A stretch of 64,000 nt of DNA from Castanea sativa (Eukaryota; Streptophyta; Magnoliopsida; Fagales; Fagaceae), in NCBI RefSeq assembly GCF_040712315.1, contig NC_134013.1:36826001-36890000 (forward strand), in the 5' to 3' direction. The translations under genes and the position numbers were made by a program. The notes below the pieces were generated by a model. It was given only the letters and a program-made list of their open reading frames with translations. It did not search any database and was not told where the DNA came from. Each line of letters starts with the position of its first letter. Positions within the stretch are counted from its first letter, which is position 1. Shown here one piece after another: positions 1 through 11,784 of this stretch.

Positions 1-3000
1 GCACATCATGAATTAACAGTTTCTCAACTGGAATATCATCCACCAATTGACAATCGTGCACTGCATCAGATGTTCACATATTACTTCAGAGGCAAACAGA
101 CAAAGGAAATTATCAGCAGAGCACAACATTTGAAATTTAAAATAGGTAAGTTTCTAAAACCTCTAAAAGTATTAACATTAGGGATAGAATAGGGCAGAAA
201 AACCCTATTGAATGTAAAGAAAAGGATAGAGAAAAATGTAGGATCCTCTCCATTTGTGATGGATCCATTATGTTCCTCTCTAGGCCTAAAATTAAAAACT
301 AATTATAACGGAGTGTTAAATAGGGCAGAAGGAATGAAATTGCATTTCCTATAAAAGAGGCGCATGTATAGACATGCCACCATACCTTTACGATGAAATT
401 TTCCTAGGTCATTGATAATTAATTGATACTCTTAGAGGTAAACAGTGAGCATGTAGAAAGCACAATGCCATATTATTAGAAAGTTGAGCTCAACAACATT
501 CTGAAATGAAGAGGTTCAAGTTCAAAATGCAATTCTTGAGTTTCCCCTAGCTCACTAAACGGAATAAGCACACACACATGGGAGTCAATTTACTATCTCC
601 CTAAAGGAAAAAGATAATAGGTAGGAGCAAAGAAACCACAGTTACCAGATGTGACAACTGGTGTTGAGTCATCAATGGCTCCCATGTAGCGCAGCATCCC
701 ATATTCAAGTTCTGCAAATCCCTACACAAATTATGTAATGCAACTATATTTTCAGTGAGCAAAGTCAAACTTGGAATCAAAGCTTAAAGAAAGTTACATA
801 AATGACTCATCACCACTTCAGATGTTAATAAAACTAACCCTATTCAAAGTATGGAACTTTTTTTTTCATTCATGGCTATGATAAAACTATAGTAGCTCAA
901 AAGGAAGAGGCATCCACCAAACATGCAGGAATCATTTCTCCATTGAAAATAAATGCCGTACAGTTTTCACAAATCATAACTGAGCTATATAAAAGAAAAA
1001 TGATTAAGGATCAGGAAGTAAATGTGATCTTTAGCATTAGACATAGTCCGGTAAAGGTAATCTAAATCATTAGACGATGAGAAAAATAGTACTTAATGAA
1101 GCAAGCTCATAGCCAGGAACATTTTTGCATTAGCACCCAACAAAGTAGCACAAATCTATTCAACCTTATTTGCTAATGAATTAGATTCATATTAGGAGCG
1201 AAAAGAACAGAGCAATCAATATGACTATAAAACATGGCACAGGGATGTCAAACTCTGTGGCCTTGGAACTTCCATGCCAACCATACAACTGGTATGCATG
1301 ATTTGCAACATTAAGATTCTAGAATCATGTTTTAATCTTACATTTTTCACCCTTTCTAAAAGTAAAAGAGCCAAATTGTAAAGCAACAAGTAGTTTGTTA
1401 TTACCTCACCCTTGCCAAGTCGAGCACCTGTCTTTGGGTCAACAGCAACTGAGCCAATGACAATTAGATCCACCTTTATCTTTTCATCTAGTCCAATAGA
1501 CCGGCCATACTTGGCAACCCCAACAGAGGTGCAAGCCTCGTAGATGGCACTAGGAGTTAACATATGGGATTCAAGAACAGAGAAAAACCCTGTCCTTAAT
1601 CGGGGCTGAGGAGTTAACAGCTTTTTTCCACCTACACACGATACAAGGTCTTAAAGATAAATAAGATTTTTATGTGAAAAATTTTATGTTGTTGCTGGTG
1701 TTAAATATAATATAAAGGGCTAAACTTCACGTGAAGAACAGTATGTCAATTCCAAGAAATACAAGTTCAATTATTAGTAAACAAAGTCCTTTTATTTTGG
1801 ATGAATTAGTATTTCATTCAAGAAAAAATAGAGTAATTGACACTAGCAGAAACATCTAAAGACCACCCAAAAATTTATTTAAAAAAAAAGAAAAAAAAAC
1901 TTCACCTTTTATAAAAAGACGGGTAAAATGCCTAGACACCCCCGAACTTTGGGAGTAGTTGCACTTACACCTGTGAACTTTTATTTTAGCTAATTTAGAA
2001 ACTTTAGCATGGTTAAAAATAGAGCCCCTAACTTTTATTTTAGCAAATTTAGTACATAAACATTGATACTGTAACAAAAAGCCCCATAAACATTTATGTT
2101 GTTGCAGTACGACCCCTTCATTTTCATTCTTTTTTAATGATTTGGTGCAAAAAGAGGTTAAATTGGCCACACACACAAAAAAAGGTGTTATTGGTACAAT
2201 ATGAAAGGTTTTTTTTACCAAATTGGCAAAAGAAAAAATTAAGGGGGCCTATTTGCTACATGATCAAAGTTTAAGTACTAAATTGGTTAAAATAAAAGTT
2301 CAGGGGGCGCAAGTGCAACTAACCCAAAGTTCAGGGGGTGTCAGGGCATTTTTCCCACCAAAAAGACAGAGAAGATGGTTGCAGCCCAAGGTAGCTTTAG
2401 AACCAAAGTTTGCCCAATTTACCTAGTATTCCAATCATGAATTGATCTTCTATTCAAACATTTGTTTAAAACAGCATTGTACAATCTTCTAGTCAACACA
2501 CATTCAAAATAATGATCACATATCTCTCCATTCTACTTCTAAGGAAAAAACACGCATGTCTCTGTTGTAAACTCAATTTGCAAGTCTATCTCTAATTGTC
2601 AAGCCATTTCTAATGCAAAGCCAAAAAATGAAAGCATGTTTAGGCACAGCTTTAGAAAACCATAAAAGCTTCCCAAACCTGAGTGCATGTATAGTTTCAT
2701 GATTTTGAAGGAAGCTAGAGAAATAGTCAGCTTGATGCAACTAAACTTACAAACAGCTGACTCTGAATCAAAACAAAATATTTTTTTTAGATCCTGCTGC
2801 ATTCCAAGTCCAAATTCTCTCACACAAAATACTTGAACGTTTTGCAGCCTAATTTCATTTTCATCATTAAAAAAAATAAAAAATAAAACCCTTTTGGCCA
2901 AACTTCGGAATTAATGGTGTTCCATTTAGTTTAGAATACCAGTTAGGTATCATTCCATATGAATATAGTGTCTTCTTCTCACCCATATGATGCTTCACAT

Positions 3001-3834
3001 AAAAGTTGTAGCAAGTTGTCCAAGGCTGAGAATTATTTCTCTAACTCTAAAAGCACCCGAAACAAATCTAAAAAAAAAATAAAAAAAAAAATCCTTTCCT
3101 GAACAAATACAATTTCAACCAAGCTATCAAAATCAAGCCAGCCAATCTAATAAGGCAAAAAAACATGCTCCTCAAAATATATATATATATATATATCTAT
3201 ATATGTCAAGAAAGCAGTAGCAAAGGACCCCTCCCCCAACAAAAACATATATAAGATAGATAAAAAAAAAAAAACCAAGCAACTGTAACTAACCAGAAAG
3301 TGTGAGAAATCTAACTTGTTTCTGAGGCGAATCCGGGTTAACCTTTACACAGTTGGCAACCCCAAACTCCTTCAACTTACTTAACTGCACCAACCCAACC
3401 AACCGTATCATCAATATATATAAAAATAAAAAAGAATAGACATTATTTATTTATTAGGCAAAAAAATAAAAATAAACATTTTTGGCAGCAGTTGAAGCAG
3501 CGACGAAATTGGGAATCCGGTGGTGAACAGGTCTGGGATTCTGAGCAATATTGAGGGCTTCCATCGTATCCCAAATTCTCTTTCGGATTCCCCATTTCCA
3601 AGCTTTCGGGTCACCACCATTACTACTACTACTACTACTACTAGACTGAGCCATCATCGTTTCACGAGCCTTGGCGTCAAGGCTGAGTCTCTCGGCCTCG
3701 AAAGCCGCTTCGTCGAACGCCACGTTCTCATTCTGACTCTGATTCTGAGAATGAATTTTTTTATAGGATAGGCTGGGCCTTGCTCTTGGCAGCGTTAACG
3801 TTGGAGTTGATAATCGGAGCAGACTTGAATCCAT
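1..3834 (-). CDS. COG0212-type 5-formyltetrahydrofolate cyclo-ligase-like protein, 5' part (3' end outside window)
   Basis: Five exons read on the minus strand: 3478-3834, 3294-3384, 1405-1631, 646-721 and 1-60 (continuing beyond the window). All junctions are GT-AG and keep frame, giving about 270 residues; the plant family is usually near 350. Exon 1 starts with a Ser/Thr/Arg-rich stretch that looks like a plastid transit peptide, then a serine run (residues 64-71), then the basic WGIRKR..WD.ME motif typical of the 5-FCL fold. Exons 3 and 4 carry [19 protein letters not shown] and [18 protein letters not shown], the nucleotide/folate-binding region. COG0212 proteins are paralogues of 5-FCL; published comparative work links them to thiamin metabolism rather than to cyclo-ligase activity, so the exact reaction is unsettled. 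The start is the first ATG of exon 1. Intron 2 contains a MITE-like element. A TIR transposon begins only about 77 bp upstream of the ATG, leaving little room for a native promoter. Confidence 0.88.
1632..3293 (-). other. Intron 2 of the COG0212-type gene
   Basis: This 1.66-kb intron lies between coding exons 2 and 3. The donor GT follows TTTCTG at 3294 and the acceptor AG ends at 1632. It holds a long-inverted-repeat element (1921-2359) and A/T-rich runs, including an (AT)n tract near 3180. I see no other gene in it. Open frames here on both strands are short and resemble nothing I know. Confidence 0.8.
1921..2359. mobile_element. MITE-like long-TIR element inside intron 2 of the COG0212 gene
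   Basis: The left end (GGGTAAAATGCCTAGACACC) is repeated inverted at the right end (ending near 2356). Similarity continues inwards for at least 100 bp through matching motifs such as AGTTGCACTT and GAACTTTTATTTTA. An identical 8-bp direct repeat AAAAAGAC flanks it at 1913-1920 and 2360-2367, as expected for a hAT-type target duplication. There is no coding capacity. The arms could fold as a hairpin in the pre-mRNA. Confidence 0.7.
3642..3665 (-). repeat. Trinucleotide microsatellite in coding exon 1 (poly-Ser)
   Basis: A run of ACT/AGT triplets on the plus strand encodes eight consecutive serines (residues 64-71) of the COG0212-type protein, between the presumed transit peptide and the conserved domain. 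Length changes here would stay in frame. Confidence 0.75.
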
Positions 3835-3910
3835 TTTCTAATTTGTAGCAGAGGCATTAACATTAGCATATACGAATGCAACACCACCACAGCTTCAACT
3901 TTATTTTCTC

Positions 3911-5453
3911 TGGGTGTAAATACAGTTTTAGCCCTTATATTTTTAACTGATTTTTTTTTTGGTCCCTACATTTTATTTTTACTATTTTTAGTCCTTAAAC
4001 AAATTAACACGTGTTATTTTCATTATATCTGATGTGGCTAACGGAGGGATTAAAATATTATAAAAAATGACACATCAACATGTCAGCATTTTAATTAATA
4101 AAAAATTAAAAAATAAAAAGCCCAAAAAATAAAAAGCTAGGTCAAGAAAATATAAAAATTTTAAAATAAACATTAATGTAATTTTTTTTTTTTACTTTTC
4201 AATTTTTTTTCCATAAGAACCTACATGCTCAAGCCCAGAAAATTTCAAAACCAGAAAAATTCACATCTCGGTGGACTTTAGAATCCTTTGATCTTAATTA
4301 ATTATTTCTTAATCTAAATGAAGAACACACAAATAAGAAGAGAAAACAAAATCAAAAGCACCCACATCACAATAACCAAAAACCTGAGCTCCAACATTCC
4401 AATTTTCAAAATTGTTTCTTATTTTCTCAGCTACCAAGCAAAAACACATACAAAAAAAAAGTGTCATTTAAGCTATATAACCACATCAACCTCACAAAAA
4501 CTTAATCTTTTCCATTACCCACATCACAAATAACTAAGAATCCAGCAAACCCAAAAGATCCAGAATACCCACAGGAAAAACAAACCGAAAAACTCATCAA
4601 TCATCAAATCTCAAAGGCCAAAATAACCAAGAATCCAAGCTCCAAATCCCCATCACTGAAAAAAAGCTGCTCCGCCATGGGTGAGATTCCAAAGCACGTC
4701 GAGGATCACCACGGCCTTCGAGTAGGCCCAGTTGCTTTGGCGCTCCTCGAGCTACTTTGTCGTGGTCTCCCAAACCATCATCGATGGCTCGCACATCATG
4801 CGGCAGCTGTTGGCTTGGCGGAGGAACCGCACGGCCTGGCAGAGGCTTTGGCGCTGCACGAATCGGCGTTGATGATTAGGTTTTCTCTAGGGTTTGTTGA
4901 GGATTTGTGGTCTGGAAATTATGGATTTTGGTTTGATGATTGGGTTTTGTTTTGTTTTTGATGTTGGATGATTTAGATGTTTTGTTGTTGATTTGGTTGG
5001 GTTTTGATTTATTGGTTTTGGAGATATGTTTGGGATGAAATTATATGTATTTAGTTGAATTTGTGTTATGAGAAATGTTGGAAAAGAAAATCTTTGAGTA
5101 CTATGTTCTTCGTTCGTGTGATCTGGGGTTGTGTTTTTGTAATCTGGGTTTAAGATCTTGTTTATACATGTTCTTCAACATGATTTGAATTTATGTGTTT
5201 TTACATTTTAAATTTTGCTTTTCTGCTTTTTAATTTTGCTAAAATTGATAAATTAACATAAGTGATGTGTCAGGTGATGTGGAAATTTTTTAATACCAAA
5301 ATAGATCTTTTAATTATTATTTTATTGTACCGTCAGCCACATCAGCATTTTCTGTTCGTTGGGTAACGTTAAGGACTTAAATGTTACGCGTTAATTAGTT
5401 TAGGGACTAAAAGTGGTAAAAATAAAATGTAGGGACTAAAATATAAATTGGGT
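3911..5453. mobile_element. TIR DNA transposon (Pack-type) carrying a host gene fragment
   Basis: The left end (TTTTAGCCCTTATATTTTT ... GGTCCCTACATTTTATTTTTAC ... TGATGTGGCTAACGGAGGG) reappears inverted at the right end (CCGTCAGCCACATCAGC ... GGGACTAAAA). The TIRs are about 150 bp. There is no transposase. The interior carries a piece of a RING E3-ligase-like gene (4683-4868), plus T/G-rich sequence that looks like intron or UTR. A non-autonomous element with captured host exons fits a Pack-MULE-like element, but I could not define a 9-bp target duplication, so the superfamily is open. Confidence 0.65.
4683..4868 (-). pseudogene. Captured fragment of a RING-type E3 ubiquitin ligase gene (At1g63170-like)
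   Basis: One minus-strand frame reads VRFLRQANSCRMMCEPSMM, then VWETTTK, a stop (TAG, 4752-4754), then LEERQSNWAYSKAVVILDVL. From memory this resembles the segment just before the membrane helices of plant RING E3 ligases of the At1g63170/At1g12760 type, which have RQ(A)S, EPSM, LEERQSDWAYSKPVVVLD and then a hydrophobic region. Similarity ends abruptly after WNL at about 4683, where the sequence changes to an unrelated A/T-rich stretch, so RING and membrane parts are absent. The stop replaces a residue in an otherwise preserved frame. It lies inside a TIR element and is not a functional gene. Confidence 0.6.
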
Positions 5454-7350
5454 AAAAAATGTAGTACCTACTTTTTATGAGAAAAGAAAAAAAAAATTAT
5501 ATTTTTGACAGTTTTTTTATATTTCCCATCAAAACTTTCCTAAAATGGTATATTAACAAATGCTCTCAGGATCCATTTGGTTGAGTAAATTTTAGGGATG
5601 ATGGAAAAAAAGAAGAAGAGAGAAAAGTGGGAAAAAGTTTCTAAAATTATTTTCTAAATCAATGCCTTTAGGACATCTGTTAATTTTTCCATTAAAAAAA
5701 AATTAAAAGTTAGATTATTTACTCAAGTTCAAATTTGATAAGGATGAAGAGTAAAACTTGTGTTTTATACCATCCAATAAGAAATTGTCACATCAAACCT
5801 TTTACATAAAACTCAATACAATCTACAACACCTAATCACACTACATAAACATTTTACTTAAAACTTAAAATATGATATTTATTGAAATTTTATCCTGTGT
5901 GATTAGATATATTTATGTTCTAGTAATATGAAGATGTAACATGCCCTTATTGGAGAGAACCAAATGGTTTACATAAAGTCCTTACAAAATTTAATCTCTA
6001 TTTAAAATATACTTAGTATTATTTCTCTCCCCTCACATTCTCTCTTCCCCTGACTCTCTCTCTCTTCAACTCATAATCTAAGCACCACCACAACACAGAC
6101 CCAGCACCACCACCCACATCACTGTAACTCAGCATCGCCAAACACCACCACTGCAACCTAGCACCGTCAACCACCACCACCACCACCACAACTTGGACAC
6201 ACCAAAAAATTAAACAAACCCACACATGGTCACACCACAAAATCAATCAAAAATCAAACACACCCACACCCACACACAAACACTCCAACAGAGACAGAGA
6301 GAGCATCGTTCGCCACTGCTGGATTGGAGAGGCGATTTCATCATCGTCTCCATGTGGATTGGTGATGTGGATCGGTGCTGGAGGTGTAGATAGGTGCTTA
6401 TGGGTCGACGGAGTTCGGTGGTGCTTATGGGTTTTGATGGTTGTGGTGCTTGTGATGGAGTATTGATCTGACTGTGAGAGAAAGAAGAAGAAAGAAGAGG
6501 AAGAAAAAGAAAGAGGAAACGGCAGAGAGATAAGGAAAAAGAAAGAAAATGAAGAATAGGAAAAAGAAATTGTAGAGATAAAATAATATTAAAAAAAGAT
6601 ATAGAAATATTATTTATATAAAATATAGTGTATAATAGATGGACTGATGTGGGTGTTTTGTAAAAATGATGGTGTAAAATAGAAAGAGTAAGTTTTTTGT
6701 GTAAAATAGACGGAACATTCTAGAAGAGTTGATGCGATTGCTCTTATCTATTATTATTTATATGGGAGGATGAAACTAGGGCCCATTGTCCCCGAGGGAG
6801 GGGGGGGGGATTTCACCTAGAAGCTGAACCGAGAAGGGTCATCAACAACTACAAAGAAACATTGACCAAGGATGGAAGAATCCTCGGCATGACCCTTAAA
6901 TGTTGAATGACGCCCTTGATCAGGATCAGTAGAGGAATCTACTGCAAAACACATTACCTGATAGCCCATTTTGGGAGAGATGCATCTCTTCTAATATAAA
7001 TACCCTTAAAGGAGAAGGAAGAAAAAAGAAGAAGGTAAAAACAGTTGAGGAGAAAGAGAACTCAAAGGTGTTATTGGGAGGAATGAGATTGGAATAGCAA
7101 GCAATATTAAAAAGAGTAGTTGATCTATCTTTGTCATAGTTGGGACAATTTTTTGAGTTCCTTATTGTGGATTTTCCCAAACAAATTAAATAAATTGTAC
7201 TGTTGAGTTCCTCTCAATTTCACCCACTACAATTTCTTTTCTTTTTTTAATTAAAATTATATTAAAATTCCAATACATTCAAAAAAATTTATTAATATAA
7301 TTAGCATTTGAAAGGGGCCAATTTTTTATCATTTAATCCAAAATCAATAT
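5454..7350. other. Intergenic: simple repeats and degraded transposon ends, no gene
   Basis: This stretch has A/T-rich DNA, a CCA/CAC-rich microsatellite near 6170-6195, and purine-rich GAAGAA runs near 6480-6560. The sequence around 6640-6750 looks like a MITE end. A possible LTR relic spans about 6774-7180, with a TATAAATA motif near 6996. The ORFs are low-complexity. Confidence 0.4.
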
Positions 7351-7745
7351 TGCATGGTAAATTTTTTGTTAGAAAATATCTATTCCTATTATCTACAAAT
7401 ATTAACTCATCTAGAACAAAAATTATTTTTAAAAAACTTAAAAAGGACAAGTGGCCTAAAATTAAACAACAATTGGAATTCAATTTTAAATCTAATTGAC
7501 TTTTTTCTCAACTTTGGCTTTAATTATATACTAGTGTGTAGCCCGTGCATAATGCATGGTAAATTTTTTGTTAGAAAATATTTTCTCCTTTTATCTACAA
7601 ACATTAACTTATCTAGAATAAAAATTATTTTAAAAAAAAAAAACTTAAAAAGGACAATTGGTGCAAAATGAAACAACAATTGGAATTCAATTTAAAATCT
7701 AATTGAATTTTTTCTCAACTTTGGCTTTAATTATATAGTAGCTTG
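7342..7745. repeat. Tandem duplication, about 200-bp unit, two copies
   Basis: Two successive copies begin TGCATGGTAAATTTTTTGTT (7353 and 7554) and end CTCAACTTTGGCTTTAATTAT. They match closely apart from small changes. A weaker third copy of the start lies at about 20280-20345. No coding function. Confidence 0.75.
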
Positions 7746-9672
7746 TAACCTCATGCATATGCATAGATACACTTAAATATTTACAATAAGATGCATATAT
7801 AATTCCTATATATATAATTTAAATACTATTTGTAAGGACACAATTTGAGCCCAGACTCACAATCAGAAGGAAATGGGCCTGAAAGCCTTTTTACAATGAA
7901 ATTTGTAGAGAGTGGGCTTGAAATCTAGATTCTAATGATGCTTAAATAACAAAGAATGATGGGCTTTGGGCCCAATGACACTTCAAAGAGTGGTTTAAAT
8001 GAATATGAACGAAAACTTCTCCTCGGACACAATCCGATGATAGTTTATATTACTGATGCTCAAGATAGATTACAATTGTAGACAGTCAGATTTACAATGT
8101 ACTTTTCTTTCTTTTCTTTCCAAAAGGGCCTCCCCTTTACCGAAGGTCCCTTCTCTCTTTTATACTCCCTTCCTCTTCCCCTTCTCATCCTCCACCTCAT
8201 GGTTAGACTGCTGGTTTAGATACTTGTCTCATCCACCTTCCCTGAAGTCTTAGGAGATAGGGACCAAGTTTCAAACCTGATATTCAGGTCTTACTTCCCT
8301 ATTAATGTGGCCAGAATATCATATGCAGAGCATTCAATGTGGGGGCGGTGACAAACAGCTTTATCTCAGATATCCTATTGTCCTTCTTCTTATCTTCCAT
8401 ATGTACTGTATCTAGAACATAGCCTGGGAACTTCTAGAACATAGTCTGTGGATTTTAACCAACCTTTCTCCCACCTCGGCTATATGTAGCGGAAGACACA
8501 ATCTTCCTCGGACATACCTTTTCAGACATTATCTCTCCTTTGTTTATTATTTTCTTATGAGTTAACATTCATATACCCTCAGACCATCCTGTGTCCTCGG
8601 ACTGGGCTTTTAGCCCGAAGATTACTCTTTGGGCCAACCCAGATATATTCCTGGGCCCAATGGCCGTACACTATTTATAGTCATTTTTTATTTTGTTAGA
8701 TCTTTTAAAAAAATTGTATGGATATTATTAGGTATCAAATGTAATTGTCCATTTTTTTTAAAAATTATTGTAAAGCTCTTTTTTTACAATTCATTCATTC
8801 TAAACTCTTTGGTTTTTGTACTTAATAATTCATTTGAATGAATATTTATAATGTAGTCTCATATTTGATTCTAAAATTAATAAATAAAACTCTTTAAAAA
8901 TAAATAATTTAAGATACATGGCGCAAAATTGGAACTCTAATTTGAAATTCTAATTTGAGTTTCTCTCAGTTTCACCTATTATTATATATATAAATATATA
9001 GACACGTGTGTAGCCTCATGCATATGCACGGGTACAATTAAAAAAAATCACCATTATACAGTTCAAATTATATATATATATATATATATGATTTAGAATT
9101 TAATTGGTTTTATACTCTTCGGTTTTTGCACCCAATAATTGACTTGTCACAAAAATTAAAATTTAGGACACATGGCGGAAACTTAGACTCTAATTAAAAT
9201 TCAATTTAGAATCTAATTGAATTTGGACTCTTCGATTTTTATACTAAACTAGCTTGTAATCTCTGCATAGATAGACTTAAAAATATACAATAAGATGCAT
9301 AGTATAATTCCTATATATATATATATATATAATTTAAATACTATTGATATTCATTTTTATATTTTGTTAATTCCCTAAAAAATTTTGTAAGGATATTATT
9401 GGGTATAAAATGTAAATTGTCCATGTTTATTTATTTAATATTGTGAAACACTTTTTTTTTTACGATTCATTTACTCTAGACTTTTTGGTTTTTATACTTA
9501 ATAACTCACTTAGATGAATATTTATGATGTGGTCCCACATTTGATTCTAAAATTAAGAAATAAAACTTTTTAAGAATAAATAATTTAGGACACATGACAC
9601 AAAATTGAAACTCTAATTTAGAATTCTAATTTGATTTTCTCTCAGCTTCACCTATTATTATATATATAGATA
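7739..9672. repeat. Second tandem duplication, about 425-bp unit; the first copy is split by a solo LTR
   Basis: Copy A is 7739-7830 plus 8671 to about 9000; copy B is about 9247-9672. Both start TAGCTTGTAA.CTC and pass through ACAATAAGATGCATA, ATAATTTAAATACTATT and a GGATATTATT.GGTAT motif. Both end CACCTATTATTATATATA. Copy B is uninterrupted at the place where copy A holds the solo LTR, so it shows the pre-insertion sequence. Confidence 0.7.
7831..8670 (-). mobile_element. Solo LTR of a Tat-type Ty3/gypsy element
   Basis: An 840-bp sequence starts TGTAAGGACACAATTTG and ends GGCCGTACA (TG...CA), flanked by a perfect 5-bp duplication CTATT (7826-7830 and 8671-8675). It shares motifs with the LTRs of the element at 44842-56015, such as TTTGTAGAG.GTGGGCTTGAAA and repeated CCTCGGAC. 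There is no internal region, so it probably formed by LTR-LTR recombination. Orientation is taken from the related full element. Confidence 0.82.
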
Positions 9673-9765
9673 ATTCACTTGGCATAAAATTAAAAATTAA
9701 ATGAGACACGTGGCGCAAAATTAAGAATTCATTAAAGTCTAATTAGATTTTCTCTAAACTTTGGC

Positions 9766-9766
<1 letters not shown>

Positions 9767-9810
<44 letters not shown>
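9767..9810. repeat. (TA)n microsatellite
   Basis: Pure AT dinucleotide run of roughly 40 bp, followed by AATTGCACTGTAAGA.TT. The same follow-on sequence occurs after the (TA)n tract at 10574-10650, so the two tracts may be duplicated copies. Confidence 0.9.
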
Positions 9811-9814
<4 letters not shown>

Positions 9815-9829
9815 GCACTGTAAGACTTA

Positions 9830-10450
9830 TCGAGACCAAAAGGAAAACAGTATGGGAACAAAAATAACCACCCCGTGGATCCCGAGCTAAAGAAATAATG
9901 CTACAGAGACATTTCCAAAATAAGAAGACAGCCCAAGTCTCAACACTGAAAGCCCAAGCCCATGGAATAATAGGGCAACCCAAACAAGCCACTGAGGAAC
10001 ACCCAACCAAGGTCGTTACCAATGGGGTGCCGAGGACGCGATTTGGACCCCTTTTCCAGGGAAATAGAAAGAGGACGACACAGAGCCCAAAGTAACAGTC
10101 ACTTCCGCATTAATTAGGCCTTACTACTTAACGTCAGCCACATTAAATGATAAATCATTGGTTTGAACAATAGAAACACCCCAAAAGTCTCTCTTCATAA
10201 TCAAAAGATGGCAGGTTAGGTATCTGATGGGACAAACATCTTCTGTCATCCAGCTAGAAAATGCATAGTTAGAAAGGAGGAAGGAATAGGAGATAAAAGG
10301 AGGAGTCAGTCCACAAAGGAGGGGATCAAGAAAAAGTTTAAGAGAGAGAGAGAGGTTTTTCTTAATTAAATTCGCTTTGTTCATCCATCTTTGTCATTCA
10401 ATTACCTTTCCAATCTTTCCACTATGGATTTTTCATCCATTCTTTAGAAA
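9830..10450. other. Probable LTR relic, no coding region
   Basis: The segment has the look of plant LTR sequence: GC-richer 5' part, GGAGGAAGGAATAGGAGATAAAAG, then a C/T-rich end TCATCCATCTTTGTCATTC. I found no TG..CA ends or target duplication. It resembles the relic near 6774-7180 in the order of motifs, but I could not align them. Confidence 0.3.
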
Positions 10451-10570
10451 TTAGTTGTGTTGATCAACAATTTTTTATTTATTCATAAAGTATGTGTCTT
10501 TGACCCCCATAAAAACCTAACTTCAATGGATCTTGAGCTCTAGTAATTTCATAACTAGCTCAAAGTTACT

Positions 10571-10573
<3 letters not shown>

Positions 10574-10650
<77 letters not shown>
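10574..10650. repeat. (TA)n microsatellite
   Basis: An uninterrupted AT dinucleotide run of about 75 bp. The ORF over it (poly Tyr-Ile) is an artefact. Confidence 0.95.
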
Positions 10651-10654
<4 letters not shown>

Positions 10655-11099
10655 GCACTATAAGATTTATTTGATTACACAAGATGTCTCCTAATGTTTT
10701 ATTTAACTTAACTACTTTGTAAAGAACTTTTGTAACTCCATGACTCGCTTGCAATCAAGCCTCTCAGAAATATCACTAGACCTTCTAGAAAGTTAGCTAG
10801 CTTCAGTGGAAGTTTGCTAGAGAAAATTCTTGATAAAGAGACAACAAGGGTCCTAATCTAGGGAATCCTTCCCCTACTCAAGCTAATTCAGACCTTGACC
10901 TCGTAAAAGAGCTTCGCCCTAGGGATAATCACTAAGCAAACTCAACCGCAACTGCTGGAGCATGTCATTACTCTAGCACAGAACCCAGAAATGTCCAAGG
11001 AGGACCTGAGGTAGGTGGGATGGAATTGGATGTCGTCCAGGAGGACTTTCGCTCAGGAATGTGAGTCATTCTCTCCCCCTCTATCCCCAAAGATGAACA

Positions 11100-11780
11100 A
11101 CTTATTTGGAATTGTATAGGGGCTATGAAGTCCCCATTTTGTAGTACCATTCGTAACTTAACCAATTTCCACTCTCTTGGCATTATGGTGATAACTGAAA
11201 CTCGCATAAGCGACTCTAGAGCTGGTGAAATCCTCTGCTCTCTACCTTTTGGTGGCATTCATACAACTGATCCTATTGGCTACGTGGGAGAATCTGACTT
11301 CTTTGGCAAAAGAACATGGTCGACATGGATATCCTCACTGCCACAAAACAAGAAATTCATGTTGTGGTTAAGGTAATTAACACTTCAACCTCTTGGCTAC
11401 TATCATCTATATATGGTAGTCCTAGGTTTGAAGAACGACAAGTTCTTTGGGACAATCTTTGTTCTACTTTTGTCCTCCATAATCTCCCCTAGGCTATTGT
11501 TGGGGATTTTAATGATGTGCTCAATGGGTCAGAAAAGCTGGGTGGTAATCTAGTGAATTTGCGTCGCACTATGGCCTATAGCAACTGCATGAATATCTAC
11601 AACATGATTGATCTTGGATTCTCTGGGCCCATTTTCACTTGGACTAACTGTAGGGAGATCTCTGCCTTAATTCAACAAAGAATTGATAGGTTTTGGGCTA
11701 ACCCCTCTTGGAATTTAGCCTTTCCTGAGGCTAATGTTACTCACCTGCCAAGAAAAAGTTCAGACCACCGCCTTGTTGAC
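11100..11780 (+). pseudogene. LINE apurinic/apyrimidinic-type endonuclease domain
   Basis: Read across frames the segment gives WNCIGAMKSPFCSTIRNL, MVITETR (catalytic Glu), SSIYGSP, AIVGDFNDVLNGSEKLGG (the Asp/Asn pair) and SSDHRLV (the Ser-Asp-His motif). These are the ordered motifs of the EEP endonuclease that nicks target DNA for LINE insertion. A frameshift near 11290 and a stop near 11490 break it. The protein ends abruptly just after SDH, where foreign sequence begins. Confidence 0.75.
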
Positions 11781-11784
11781 AAAA

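Noticed and set aside
1225..1563. 112-codon minus ORF starting [20 protein letters not shown]
   Set aside because: It is exon 3 of the COG0212-type gene read into the following intron. The ATG is internal, and the true exon extends upstream to 1631 and ends at the donor at 1405.
4597..4794. Minus ORF MRAIDDGLGDHDKVARG in the TIR element
   Set aside because: It is the wrong frame of the captured RING-ligase fragment. The frame with family similarity has a stop at 4752.
6019..6246. Minus ORF with a poly-Val tract
   Set aside because: It is a translation of a CAC microsatellite and has no gene context.
9768..10022. ORF on the minus strand ending in a poly Tyr-Ile tail
   Set aside because: The tail is translated (TA)n microsatellite and the rest has no recognisable similarity. 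The same applies to the ORF at 10569-10754.
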